NCBI GenBank assembly: GCA_963575745.1
Contig: CAUYUJ010008158.1
Span: forward strand, 22,501-86,500
Length of the DNA: 64,000 bases
From: Prorocentrum cordatum
Taxonomy: Eukaryota; Sar; Dinophyceae; Prorocentrales; Prorocentraceae
Direction: 5' to 3'
Below are positions 37,847-49,364 of the stretch, piece after piece. Each line of letters begins with the position of its first letter. The stretch's first letter is position 1. The translations under genes and the position numbers were made by a program. The notes under the pieces are model-generated. The model saw only the letters and a program-made list of their open reading frames with translations. It ran no database searches and had not been told where the DNA came from.

Positions 37847-38034
37847 GCCAAAATGGTGACCATTTCACTGCCGATCTGGGCTAGGGTCCCACAGCTTTCA
37901 GTGCTCTTCGTATTTGCAGCCACACCCACGGGCGAGCTGCCGCCCACCGCAGCTACACTAAGGGGCGAGCTGCCGCCCAGTCCATATCCCTCCCTCGCGT
38001 GGCTCGCGAGAGCTGCCTGGGAAGCAGTGGGACG

Positions 38035-39210
38035 ATGGCCGCCGCAGACCGCGGTGGAGGGACCGCCCCTGCTGACGGAGGAGCTGCCGCCAATGGCGGC
38101 ACCAGGCCGCGACGTGCACGCCCTGAAGGTGGACGAGGCTCGCCAGCAAGGTTCGCTGGCCAGTTCACGGTCTGCAAGCAGTGTCGATACCGATGGACGT
38201 GGAAGGGGAAGTCCGAGTGCTTCTACTGTGGCAAGCAGCTGGCCCCATCACCTGCCGAACGCCGCCAGCCCACAGGGGCGTGGGCAGGAGTCAGCAAGCC
38301 ACCGCCGTGGAAGGAGCAGCCAATGGCCGTCGCCCCGACCAGGGACGCCATCATCGCCACGCTCAGCACGCTCCTCAGCGACACCAAGCACGCCGAACTC
38401 GTCGGCAACCTCAAGGACGCCTTCCAGCAGCCCGACAAGCCGCAGCCTGGCCGCACTGCAGAACAGGTGCTCCAGTCGGCGCTGTCTGTCCTCACAGACA
38501 GGGAGAAGAAGTTCAAGCAGTCGGTCGACGACGTCGAGGCTGCCAAGCAGTGGTACGACGACGCCGTGGCCAAACAAGAGCAAGCCGCCCTGGACCTCGT
38601 CCAGGCACAGAACGCATGCGCCAAGGCGCAAGCGGACCACAGCGCCAAGCTTGCTGGAGCTGCACGCGGAGCACCACCAGTGGGGCCTCAGGAAGCCTTC
38701 AAGGTCGACAGCTCTATGTGGGGCGACCTCTCCATCTACGACGAGGGCGCCCGCGCCCAGATGGAACAGTGGAAGCAAGAGCTCGACCAGCGCCTGGCCG
38801 AGCTCAACAATGGTCAAGAGAAAGTACGTGAACTCCTACGCCAAGCCACGGAGTCCACCACCAACCCAGCGAAGCGGAAGAAGCCGTGTGGGGAGGAACC
38901 AGCTGCTCAGCAACCTCATCCTGGACCTGCTCCCGCTTCACCAGAGGAACAGCAGCCAGCGGCCGCGCCTGGAGGACAGGAACAACCTGGCACGCCAGGA
39001 GGCTCTGCCGCCCCACCTGCTGAGCCACGCCAGCCTGGAGGGGCCGCCCCTGCCGCCGACGAGCCCTCCGCGGAGGACCGCAAGGCCGCCGCCGAGCTCA
39101 TCGCCACCACCACCAGGGCCAGGGAGCTGGCCCACGCAGCTAAGGGCTTGGGCAAGGGCGCCACCATGGCGCCAGCGGCAGCGGCAGGAGCCCCACTGTC
39201 GCTGGGGTAG
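38035..39210 (+). CDS. LINE ORF1 protein (zinc ribbon plus coiled coil)
   Basis: 391 residues from the first ATG of the frame. Near residue 48 lies a four-Cys zinc ribbon (CKQCRYRW then ECFYCGK). Residues about 140-210 form a long charged helix predicted to coil (DREKKFKQSVDDVEAAKQW onwards), with a second helix around WKQELDQRLAELNN. The C-terminus is Pro/Ala/Glu-rich, ending SLG. LINE ORF1 proteins are RNA chaperones that coat element RNA; the ribbon and coiled coil fit that role, but no homologue was identified by sequence. The frame differs from the start of ORF2 by +1. A longer ORF from ATG 37853 in another frame overlaps this one and is not favoured. Confidence 0.7.
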   Translation: MAAADRGGGTAPADGGAAANGGTRPRRARPEGGRGSPARFAGQFTVCKQCRYRWTWKGKSECFYCGKQLAPSPAERRQPTGAWAGVSKPPPWKEQPMAVAPTRDAIIATLSTLLSDTKHAELVGNLKDAFQQPDKPQPGRTAEQVLQSALSVLTDREKKFKQSVDDVEAAKQWYDDAVAKQEQAALDLVQAQNACAKAQADHSAKLAGAARGAPPVGPQEAFKVDSSMWGDLSIYDEGARAQMEQWKQELDQRLAELNNGQEKVRELLRQATESTTNPAKRKKPCGEEPAAQQPHPGPAPASPEEQQPAAAPGGQEQPGTPGGSAAPPAEPRQPGGAAPAADEPSAEDRKAAAELIATTTRARELAHAAKGLGKGATMAPAAAAGAPLSLG

Positions 39211-39242
39211 CCGCAAGCGGCCGCAGCGGCCGAGGGGGCATG

Positions 39243-42200
39243 GGAACTGCGCCAGGGGGCTCCCCGCGGCAGGTGCACCCGCCCCAGAGCCCGAGCGGGC
39301 GGCCCAGATCCTGTTCGGCAACATAACGGCGTGGGGGCCGCAGGCCGCCAACTTTTGTCGCAGCGCAGGCTTCAAGTACCACCTCATAGCGCTGGCGGAG
39401 ACGCACATCGACGCGAACGGTATCACGGAGCAGATTGGCAAGCTCGCCGTGGACGGCTGGAAGCTGTCGGCCACGCCCGCGGTGGCCACCAACAAATCGG
39501 ACAATGGGGCCCATGGCGGCGAGTGGATCCTCGCGCGCGGGGACGTGGCGGCGACCGCGTTCGAGGGCTACAGGGGCTACTACGTCAAGCGCCACAAGAG
39601 GAGCCGTTCGTGGGCTTCACGCCGACAGTCCCCCACTCCAAGAGCGGCAACATAGTCGCCCTGGCGGCGCACCTGCGCCCTGGCCTACGGGGCCAAGGCG
39701 CGAACAGGGACATCCTGGTCTCCATCTCCACCTTCGTGGACATGCTCATGGACCCGTGGATCATCCTGGCCGACTGGAACTACGAGCCGCACTGGTGGGA
39801 CAACAAGCCGTGGCTCACGCGATGGAACGGCGCCATCCTCACCGACCCGAGCTGCGAGGCGACGTGCGACAAGGGCTCGGGCTCCGTGTGCGATTGCGCG
39901 ATCGTACGGGCGGACATAGCCACGCACGTCGGGATCGAGGCCATCTACGACGTCCCGTGGAAGACCCACTGCGGCATCCAGATCGCGGTGGGCACTGCCG
40001 AGCCGTGGCAATGCAATGCTATAAAGGTTCCCAAAGCCCTCCCCGCACGAGCCAGACCCAAGAAGGTCGCGGACCCGGGCAGCAAAAGGTCCAAGGCTCG
40101 TGCGGAGGCGTTGCGAACCAGGAGGGGTAGGCTACCAGAGCACTTGCGCGACGAGTTCGGCGCCCTCTATTTCAACCGCGAGACGGCCAAGGAGGACCCC
40201 GCCCCCTTCGTCACCCCCCAGCAGTACTGGGACGCAGCCGCCGACGAGGTCAGCAACTTCCCGTAGTTCGATGGCGCAAAGGTCGGCGCCAAGGAGGGCA
40301 GAGGACGCATCTTCCACAACCATGCGCCGAACCTCGCGGAGAAAATCAACTCGAAGTACGCGCAGTGGGTCGCGACCCTGGAGCCCGCCTTCCTGGAGAC
40401 GCGCGCGGCCCCCGTCGAGGACAGGGCCAAGTGGCCAGGGCAGGGCAGAGGGGTACAGGACCACCAAGCAGACGATGAAGGCGTCGCCTGGCAGAGCGTA
40501 CCTCAAGGACCCCGAGGCTACATGGCGGCAGCACCTCAGCACCCTCGTGGCGAGGTACACTGCGCTGGCCGCCAACGGCAAGGACCCCAAAGCCCGCCAG
40601 CACATCCACAAGACAGTCATGAAGAAGCTGGACGACCTAGAGAACCTTGAGTTCTCCAAGGAGCTCTTAGGCAGGAAAACCGACCCGCAGGAGATCGAAG
40701 AGTGGAAGACCCAGCTCGTTACCCTCGAGTACTGCGACGTGGCTGACTTGCACCGCGTCATCGCCACCACCATGGGGTGGGCCCACAAAGCCATGGCGAG
40801 AGCTGCAGGCAGAGCGCGAAAACGGTATCTCGACTGGGCGAAACAGGCGTGGAAGGACCCACCAGGCAAGCTGCACCGCATGGTCACTGACCCCAGGGCG
40901 CCGCGCTTGGAGGACAAGCAGCCCCAGAGAACGATGGACGACCCGTCCACGCTCATGAACCACTCTGCCGACACTTGGCGCTCCATCTGGGCGTCCGACA
41001 GCTGCAACGCCAAGCAGGTCATCAACGCATATGAGAAGGCCGTGCGGCTCGCGAAGGAGGACCCCCTCCCGCTAATCGAGCCGCAGCACATGCAGGCCAT
41101 CGTGGGCGCCGCCAACCCGAAGAAGGCGGGAGGAGTCGACAACATCGGCCCCGTCGACATCCAGAGGCTTCCCGAGAAAAGGGATCCAGGAGCTCGCCGA
41201 GATCTACAACCAGGTGGAGGCCAACGGACTGTGGCCCCAGCAGCTCTGCGCCACCATTGGGGCCATGGCCCCCAAGCCCGGAGGTGGAGAGAGAATCTCG
41301 GGCATGCTCCCCACAATCCCCAAGACCTGGGCCAAGGTCCGCTCCAGTGCCACCGACGAGTGGTCCAAGGAGCTCGGGGAGTTCTGGGACACCGCCATCA
41401 AAGGCTCCAGCGCCCGCAAGGGCAGCGCTAGTCAGGGCGCTCCTTGACGAGACGGCGGCGACCTTGGGCATTGCTTTCGCGACCTTGCTGATGGACGTAG
41501 AGAAGTTCTACGACTCGGTCTGCTACGCGGCCCTCTTCGACGCCGCGATCGGGGTCAACTTCCCCCCGATTGTCGTGGCGATGGAGGTGCAGCTCTACCT
41601 TGCGCCCAGGTACTTGCGGATGCACGGCTGGGTCAGCGACATCATAGACGCCGAGGGGTCCATCGTCGCGGGCAGCTGCAATGGCGGCAAGCTCGCCAAG
41701 GTCTACCTGGGGCCGATCCTGCAGAGGGCCCACATCAACCACACGCACGCTGGCCTGTGGACGTTCGTGGACGACATGGTCGCGAGGACAGAGGGCCAAA
41801 CCAAGCAAGTCATCGGGGATCTCATCGGGGTTGGCGCCGGCCTATTCGAAGGTATGACGAGTGCGGGGCTCCGAGTCTCCCCCAAGACCACCGTCGTCGC
41901 CTCCAGCCAGACGATCGCCTACGCAGTGCACGACGGTCTCAAGAAGAAGGGCCACCACGTCAAGGTGGCCAACAGCGCGGTCGACCTTGGCATCGACGTG
42001 GGAGGCGCCAAGAGACGGGTTGTCGCCAAGGCAATCAAGAGGGCCAGGACCGCGAGGAGGCGCACTTACCGCATCGTCGCCAAGGTCAGGAAGCACGCCT
42101 CCCTCGCCAAAATCGCGAAGGGCTTGTGGAACACGGGGTCCAGGCCACAGGGGGCCTACGGTCACCAGATCATGGGCCTCGGCCCAGCGGCCATCCTCGA

Positions 42201-44239
42201 CCAGCGGCGCCAGGCCGTCCAGGCTGCGGCGGGGAAGGTCCCTGGTCGCTGTCTCTCTACAGCCCTCGCCGTCGTCATGGGGAAGAAGGGCCCCGCGATC
42301 GAGCTCAGGCGCCAGTCGATCGCCGAGCGGCTCAACTTCTGGATGCAGTACCCAGAACACCACAGTCGGGTCACGCAGGCGTGGAAGCGGATCTACGACA
42401 AGTCGATCAAGCACGGCAACAAGAAGTGGAGGAAGGTCAAGGGGCCCATCTCCGCCATCCAGGCCATCCTCCTGGACGCAGGCTGGACCTGCCCGACGCC
42501 AACGGAGTGGTCGCGACCTCCGTGGGCAGGCGAGACCTACACCCAGGAGTGGCAGCTACCCCACAGTGGACAAGCCAACTGGGAGGACAAGCGCAATGAC
42601 GTGGACCCTGCGGAGTTCGTCCACGAGTTCTGCTTGTCCCTCGAGAGGAGCCTCTGGAGGGATGCTGCCAAACATCCACATGGAGAAGGACTGCAACGGG
42701 GGGGCCCAGACGTCCACATAGTTGCCAACGCGATGGAGAGGTTCACGAGGAAGGGCCAGTACGACCAGGCGGCCCTCAACCTCTGCGTGGTCGCGGGGGC
42801 GCAATGGCCCAGAAGCCGACTCGTCGAGGCGGGGTGCAACGCTATTCCAACCTGTCCGAGGTGCGGTGGGGCCGACGAGACGCTCATGCACAGGGTCTGG
42901 CTGTGCCCTTGCAACCGCGACCACGAGGACTACACGGATTCTGACGCCCTCATGCTCTCTGCCCTGGCTGGAGCAGAAGCCCCCGCATGCAGGCTCCGCG
43001 GCCTGCCTGCGTGCGATGACACGTACCCGCTCTTTGCCTCATTGGGAGGGGACGGCGGGTGGAGCTGGGTTGGGCGGGATTGGGAGGACTGCGTCAGCAG
43101 CGACGGCACCCTCACCCTCTTCGGGGACGGCTCTGGAGGTCAGTACAGTGATGACCCACGACGCCGACGAGTGGGGACCGCCTGTGCCGCTATGAATTGC
43201 CTCTTCGGGGAGTGGGTCCCCTGGGGAGGCATCATTTCGGGCCTCGAGGGCCCCTTTCAGACTGTGCCTCGTGCTGAGCTGCTGGCTTTTGCGCTCGCCC
43301 TTGAACACTGGGAGGGTGACCTCTGCTTTATCACAGACCACCTCCCGTTATTTGACGGATGGCGGTCGAATCGACACTTGCGCCCCCGCGAGGGCGCTAA
43401 TCAGGATTTGTGGGCACGTATTGCAAAAGCAATTCGCGCACGTGGCAGTAGGCAGCTCTCGGTGATCTGGGTGCCCTCACACAGCGAGGAGTCATGGCCT
43501 TGCCTCAGACCCAGTGCGATACTTTCACACTATCGGTAACGCGACGGCCGATGCATGGGCAGGGGTAGCGGCCCAACAGTCCTACGAGGCAGCGCTCGTA
43601 GGACAGGCCCCTCCCACAGACCTGCGCGATGCCCAGTGCACCCTCATCCGCAGGAGTTCGCGCCGAGCCCTAGCTGACACGCTTGCAGTCGACCCCTGGG
43701 TGGCGGAGCGACCCTCGCAGGCCAAAGGCCCGCGTCTCACCAAGCTGCAGCTAGCCATTCAATCGAGCCAGCACGCCTTTGAGCTCAGAGCGGGCAAGTA
43801 TCTCTGCTCTCGGTGCGGGCTCACCACTGACAAGTGTAAAGTGCGCCAGGCCTGTGCCACGCCGTGCACTCACCAGCCGCCCCTTCCGTCCGCCAGCGAC
43901 CAGATAGTGCCAGTACAGGGCGCCATCACCATTGCTGGCCGTGAGCTGCACGCCAGCCATAAGCTTCATTTCATGCAGAAGTACCGCCTGTACTTCTGCC
44001 GCGGGCGCGGTAAGACGGCCACTGAGGACCCACGCCACCTCGCCGCACCCTGCGCAGGCATTACCAAGAAAGGGCGAGAGAACCTCGCCAATATTGACAA
44101 GGGAGAATTTACTCGCGCCCACGCGGGGCGGGATGGCCTCACCAAATTTCTGCGCGCAGCTACCCACGGCATGGCCGTGGAAGAAATATCAGCTGCCGCC
44201 GCGCCTGCCGCTGCGTGCGCCGCTCGTGGCCAGGGCTAG
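39243..44239 (+). pseudogene. LINE ORF2: APE-type endonuclease, RT, zinc knuckle, RNase H (broken)
   Basis: Endonuclease: LAETHI (catalytic Glu, about 39400) and ILADWN (about 39763). RT: AGGVDN (about 41130), KPGGGERISG (about 41275), catalytic Asp at 41494 (LLMDVEKFYDSV) and FVDD at 41764-41775. Zinc knuckle CPRCGGADETLMHRVWLC at about 42859. RNase H: FGDGSGG (about 43120), RAELLAF, ITDHLP, WVPSHS, and ATADAW after the last frame change. Frame changes lie near 39600, 40450, 41175, 41425 and 43500, with a stop at 40264-40266. Together these rule out expression as one protein. ORF2 nicks DNA and reverse-transcribes LINE RNA at the nick. The end carries CSRCGL and CRGRGK motifs. Long minus-strand frames over this region are shadows. 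Confidence 0.88.
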
Positions 44240-44295
44240 GGTGCGTTTGGCATCGCCCGAACTTCGCACCTGGGTGCGCTCGGTCTGTTCCTCTG

Positions 44296-44408
44296 TTCCC
44301 TCCTCCCTCCTCCCTCCTCCTCCTCCTCCTCCTCCTCCTCCTCCTCCTCCTCCTCCTCTTCCTAATCCTCCTCCTCCTCCTCCTCCTCCTCCTCCTCCTC
44401 CTCCTCCA
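44296..44408. repeat. (TCC)n tract at the LINE 3' end
   Basis: CTCCTCCTC run immediately downstream of the LINE 3' UTR. Confidence 0.95.
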
Positions 44409-44893
44409 TGTCCTCCCAGTTAACAGACGCAGGTGATCGTCGATTCCCCAGAAAATACATGGGAAAACATGGGAAGTGGGGGGGAAGACAAGGGCCCCGA
44501 AGATATGGGAAAGTATGGGGAATCCTGTTATTTGTACCTATTTCTTTGTGTGTCCCAAGGTCTCTTCAATATAGGCCCACCAAGGAATGTTCTGAGGACC
44601 CTTCGTTGTCTGCACGAGATGTTGTTAGAACATCACACCAGAGAACATACCCAATCAATGGACGGTTTGACATGGGATCGACAAAAAGGTCGATGAGGAG
44701 ATCGACCAGGAATCCGGGAATCCGGGAACCCAGCCGGCCACCAAGATCGGCGGGAAATGTTCGCCGACTCTATTAGTTTCCGCTAGGACCACTTTAGTGC
44801 AAGCTCTGATTGGGGAATTTCTGGCTGGGGCCGTTGTGTTTTGACACGTCGGGCGCTTATGTTCTAAGAACCTTGTTTTTGTTCTCTGAACGT
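44409..44893. other. noncoding, no feature recognised
   Basis: No gene or repeat recognised apart from short GATCGAC and AATCCGGG words near 44700. Confidence 0.4.
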
Positions 44894-45095
44894 TTCTGTG
44901 GACTTCACGGAAGAGTGACCCTTCGCCGGAGTAACCTTTGGTGCGGGCTCATCGGGCTCCCCCGGATCGCCGAGCGCGATGCGACAGGAGCGGCCCGCCG
45001 CGGGCCCTTGGGTTTGGCTCCCTCGCGCCCTTGGGTTTGGCTCCCTCGCGCCCCCAAAAGCTGCGCCCCAAAGGTCACTCTGACCCAGGGTCACT
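44894..45095. repeat. inverted-repeat element with AAGAGTGACC arms, copy 1
   Basis: Left arm GGAAGAGTGACCCTTCGCC; the right part has AAAGGTCACTCTGACCCAGG and GTCACTCTTACG. It contains an internal tandem duplication of CCTTGGGTTTGGCTCCCTCG. Homologous to 60286-60453. Confidence 0.7.
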
Positions 45096-45302
45096 CTTAC
45101 GTCTGGCCGATGTTGGGTTCTGAGAACATCTCGTGGCAGGCCTGTAGGAATGCCGGGGCGGTCGGTCCCTGCTCCAGGCATGGCCTGTGAGGCCGCTTGC
45201 GAGGCGGAGCCCCGGGGCCGCGGCGCGCCTGCCGACGGCGCGGCCCTCTGCTGCCCCCCCGCGCGGGCCCTCTGCTCCCCGGACCTCCGACGCCACGATG
45301 CT

Positions 45303-45520
45303 TGAGACGGGGGTCAGTGCAGACGTGGGTCAGCCAGGGCACCGGATCCTGCAGGATCCTGCGAGGACCCCCTCTGGCTGACCCGGGCTGGGCCGCGAGG
45401 CGGCCGCGCCCATTGGCTGACCCCGGTTTTGCGAAGGCTTGCTTGCAGTTTTTTGTTTCCTGCATTGCAGCTTTTTGGTTTCCTGATCTGGATTGACCCA
45501 GGTCAGAAGATCCCCGATCT
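45303..45520 (+). repeat. dispersed repeat (GACGGGGGTCAGTGCA...), copy 1
   Basis: Shares about 210 bp with 56993-57225, including GATCCTGCAGGATCCTGCG, CCCCCTCTGGCTGACCCGGG, CCGCGAGGCGGCCGCGC, CTGCATTGCAG and CAGAAGATCCCCGA. The GGATCCTGCAGGATCC core is a palindrome. Confidence 0.88.
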
Positions 45521-45714
45521 TTCGAGTGTTGGCCGGCTTTCAGCCACGGCGTGTTTCCGCAGGCGTGCGGAGCGCTTCTGGAGAGTTCCCTCGCCTCGGG
45601 CTGTGCGCGGCCTGAAGAGCTGGCAGGACCTGGCCCTGGGCGGAGCGCCATGGGGGCCAACTCTGAGCGGATACCGGTCGGGGAGCGCCGTGATTCTGCG
45701 CGATGCCATGCCCA

Positions 45715-46036
45715 GGGGGGGGAGGGGGGGGGGCGGGGGGGAGGTTATCTGGGTTATTCTGGGGTCGTTCTGGTGGGGGGGGGGGAGGGTCTTCGGGGTT
45801 GATTTGGGGGGGAAGGAGAGGGAGGGATTCTAGCGGATCCTAGGTTCTAGGGGGTCTTTGGGGGGGGTGGGGGTATGGGGGGGGTTCTGGGGGGGGTTGG
45901 GTCTAGGGGGAGTTCGGGGGGTAGGTCGGGGTGGGGGGTTACGGGGTTATTTCTTTGGGGGGGGTGTTTTTTCTTCGGGGGTGGGGTCGGGGTCTCTCGG
46001 GGGTGTGGGGGGTTCAGTTTGGGGTTTTATGCGTCT

Positions 46037-46069
<33 letters not shown>

Positions 46070-46118
46070 TTTTTTTTTTTTTTTTTTTCGGTTTTTTTTT
46101 CTTTTCTTTTTTTTTTTT

Positions 46119-46153
<35 letters not shown>

Positions 46154-46155
46154 CT
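45715..46155. repeat. poly-G-rich tract followed by poly-T tract
   Basis: G-run-rich DNA (45715-46025) then almost pure T (46039-46153). The predicted Gly/Trp and poly-Phe frames are artefacts. The poly-T could be the reverse of a retroposed poly-A tail. Confidence 0.9.
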
Positions 46156-46359
46156 TTTGTCGGTTCCTGCCTCCAGGGGACCTCTCGGGCCCCAGTGCCG
46201 CCGGGGAGCGATCCTGGACGGACAGGCAGCCCATGCGGGGGTTAGAGAGGCCAGCGGGCCAGCGCCCAGAAGCAATCGAGTCGTCGGAGGTCTGGGTCCG
46301 TTCAGCGCCCGCTCACACTCTCACCCTCGCGGCGCCTGAAAATCGTTGTCCGAGTTCGT

Positions 46360-46535
46360 CGGGGGTGGACAGACCTCCTACCCTGACACGTCGATTAAGG
46401 TATTGGCCGTTGTCGGTTCGCGAGAGGGCGTCGCGGCCGTCACTTTTGGGGGTCCGGGTCCGTCGGTTTCGGTCCCAGGCCGCTTTCACTAAGGGGAGGC
46501 TTACTAAAGGGAGGTTTGTCCACCGCCGAGTGCGG
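46360..46535 (+). repeat. dispersed repeat, empty-site version
   Basis: Reads GACAGACCTCCTACCCTGACACGTCGA without interruption (TGACAC at 46384-46389), then GGTTCGCGAGAGGGCGTCGC through GGTTTGTCCACCGCCGAG. The copy at 49365-49720 has a 186-bp insertion at TGACAC. Confidence 0.85.
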
Positions 46536-47228
46536 AGGCTCGCAGCTCGAGGCGGGAAGTGGCTGTTGCGGGATGCACGTGGTGCAGGCCAGGGGCCCGA
46601 CGCGGCGGCGTCGGGATCTGCAGCAGCGGTCCCCCAGAGGGCTCGCTGCCATGCACCGGCTGGTGCATCCCGGGGAGCATCGCAAACATCAGTGGCGCTG
46701 CAACGGGTTTTGACCGTCGGTTGGATCTGTTGCATGCGTTTGCCAGGCGCTGCGAACTTCATACGATAGCCGAGAATACGAGCCCCTGTATGTTGTGGCA
46801 CTTGTCTTAAAACATACGCATCCAGGCATATTTTCTAGGACTTGGAGCTCACATCTTGAATTGGCTTTCGTTGAAGGTCCGTGAGCTGAAATGCAGACGA
46901 CGACGCCACACCATTCCTGCTTCTTTGCATGATTCCTACTTCTGTGCGTAATCATTGTCGCGCTGACTTGAACAGCCGTCGACGCCAGCGCACGCTCGAT
47001 GTGAGCCTTTAGTCAGCAGTAATCATATCGCATTCCAGCAGGCGCGCACTCTACGTGAGAAGTGCGGGACATGGCTTTCCAGGGACAGCAGTGCCACCAC
47101 GCGAAATCAAACAGGGCGAGACTGGGCAGCCGAAGAAACGACTTCCCAAACCATCACCAACGATCCAATCAATCGAGTCGCGGACCCGCGGCGGAAGGAA
47201 ACAGTATCACCTGTTGGACACCTTGGAC
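46536..47228. other. noncoding, no feature recognised
   Basis: A GC-rich segment to about 46720 then more balanced sequence. No gene recognised. Confidence 0.4.
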
Positions 47229-47475
47229 AGAGAGTTCTGTGCAACTTACTTCGGCCCATCCCGCCTCCGTGCCTGGGTTGTGGGTCATAGGCCTTTAGGA
47301 TGTGCGTTGGGATGTTGCGGTGGGGGCTCTCGGGGGCCTCTTGGGGGCCGTTTGGAGGCCTCTTGTGAGCCGTTGTGGGTCCTTTGGGAGCGTTTTGAGG
47401 GCCTTCGGGGGTTTCTTCGGGCCTCTTGGGGGCTTCTTGGATACCTTGGAAACATAATTCCGTGCAGTGTATCTG
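47229..47475 (+). repeat. dispersed CTTGGGG-rich repeat, copy 3 of 5
   Basis: Clear head (TTCGGCCCATCCCGCC, GTTGTGGGTCATAGG) and a short body; the tail is missing. Confidence 0.75.
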
Positions 47476-49364
47476 AAGCCCAACTCGTTGTTTTTGCATG
47501 AGCTGACAACGCCCAGCAGCGCACGCAGCCAGATTTCTGGTGCGCTGCCAGGAGTTGCGCAAGTTGCCACCAACTAGGACGGGTGGGTCGCCGACCCATG
47601 CCAACGCACATGATTTTATGTTTCCACGTTTTGCTCCTGTGACGTGCAGGTGTAGCCTTAGGCGCTTCGCATGTGAGACCCTTGCTAGCTGCCGCGGGAG
47701 ATGGTTCGTCCACTCATGCGGTGGCGGTATAGGCCCGATCGGCTTGGCTGCGCCCGCCGTCAATCAGGGGCCGCACGTTCCACCGTTGCGACCCCCAGTC
47801 TGAGCCGACGGTGCCATGTTTCTCGCGTAGCACTACTGCGGGTCCCAATTCAAGGCCCCCCAGCCGCCGACTCCCATCGTCCAGAGGCCTAAGGCTTAGT
47901 TTGGGCGCCTTTCGCTTGAGGCACCTGGTCTTGTTTCTGATGCGCAAATGAGATGGGATTTCGATCAACGGTTTTTAGTGTCGACGTGAATACAGTTTTG
48001 GGTTCGAGGTGTTCAGCACTTGGACCTTGGTTGTACTCTCATGCAGGTCGAGACGTCACGGTTCGAAATCGGAATGTTGTGTGTTCACCAGGGCTGTTGG
48101 TAATGTTCGATGTGCGCAATGGAGTTCAGAGGTTTGGTTCGGTTATATTGCCAGAGGAATACGTCTGATAAGTTTGTTTGAACGAGAAGGGTAATGCATG
48201 GGGGATCGGTTTCGGGGAAACGTCTTGCCTTGATCTTCGTTGCACCCGTGGCCCATTCGGATCAATCGGTGCGATCTGATGGCGCGCCATGTCGCCAGGT
48301 CCGACAAAACTATGCAAACGCGATTTGGCAGGGCGTTTGATCAACGGTCCCCGTTTGAGATCCAGGCGCGAACACACTGCTAGCATCCCCTCTCCTTGCC
48401 GCCCCCCTTGCCCCGTTTCCCCTGTTGAAGCCCAAGCGGGGTGCCGCTCCAGCTTCCAGTGTTCGCGAGGGAGGACGCTCCCCAACAGCTGGACCGCTCC
48501 AGCGCTGCTGCATCTTTTACAGAACGCGATCGTTTCGGCAGCCCGTGGCGCGCTCTCTAGGATGGTGGTGCTGCCCCAGCGCGAGCGTTCCGGCAGCCCG
48601 CAGCGTGTGCTCCAACATTGCACGTTTCTGGGCGCGGGCGGTCCATCGGGCCACGGTCTGTGGCCAGCCCTGCGTTGTTCACGGTGCGCGAGCGGTCCAT
48701 CAGTCCGCTGCAGCGCAGGAGCGCACGCCTTGGCTTGTTGGCGGCGCTAGCGCTTGGTAAACATGCATTGGTCGAGCCCATGCATCGGGATACTGGAACC
48801 TCGGCCTCCACCAACAAAGACGGACCTACCGAGTCAAACATCTCAATGGGAAAGTGAACCATCTACAATAGTACCTGTTGGGTTTACAATGGCCACAGTT
48901 TTTGTATGTTGCTTGGTCGTTTGTGATTTGTTGCAATTGCTTTGTTTGCCCCAAGCCGCGCCTGCAGCCAACAGGGCTTTTGGGTCAAAGCGTGCACGCA
49001 ATTCGAGGGGCGCGCCCTGGTTTCGCCGCGCTGCCGCCTCGCGAGTGTGCCGAGGCTTTGCCGCGCTGCCGCCCGCGGCCGCCCCCGAAGTCCCTGTGCC
49101 GCGGCGCCCGCGGGGCCCCCCGTGGGTGCCCCGGTGCTGCCGGATGGCCTCGCCGAGCCGCCGCCGCGCCGCGCGGTGCCGCCCGCGGGAGCACCTCTCG
49201 CGGCGGTGCCGAGGCCCCGCCGCGCCGCCGCCCGCGAGAGCACCCCGCCACGCGGCCGCGGGTGGGCGCCCCGTGGGCAGCGCCGCCCCGTGCGCTGCGC
49301 GGGGTCTGCCGAGGCTCCGTCGGTCCGCCGCTTGGCGCACGCCATCTCGATGGCAACCCGGGGT
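47476..49364. other. long stretch without recognisable genes
   Basis: 47476-48900 has balanced composition with frames below about 170 codons that resemble nothing known. 49000-49340 is GC-rich with repeated GCCGCG words, giving Ala/Pro/Arg frames on all strands. Confidence 0.4.

Larger units (their letters stand above)
37825..44295 (+). mobile_element. LINE retrotransposon with ORF1 and broken ORF2
   Basis: The 5' end is the spliced leader; the 3' end is the (TCC)n tract after the last stop. ORF1 is intact; ORF2 has an endonuclease, RT, a CCHC-type knuckle and RNase H, broken by about five frame changes and one stop. RNase H after the knuckle fits I-like LINE clades. (TCC)n on both sides suggests insertion into, or a 3' tail made of, this microsatellite. 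Confidence 0.88.

Noticed and set aside
37853-39230. Upstream part of the 600-codon frame-2 ORF from the ATG in the leader hairpin
   Set aside because: Over 38035-39210 the frame-1 ORF has a zinc ribbon and coiled coil, whereas frame 2 is Ser/Arg/Pro low complexity. Only its end (from about 39243) is real, as endonuclease.
40132-41316. 394-codon minus-strand ORF
   Set aside because: Shadow of LINE ORF2 on the other strand; no family resemblance, while the plus strand carries RT motifs.
46039-46153. Poly-T as the poly-A tail of a minus-strand retroposed gene
   Set aside because: No coding or leader sequence was found on the right side (a minus-strand gene would lie at 46154 onward); it remains a homopolymer.
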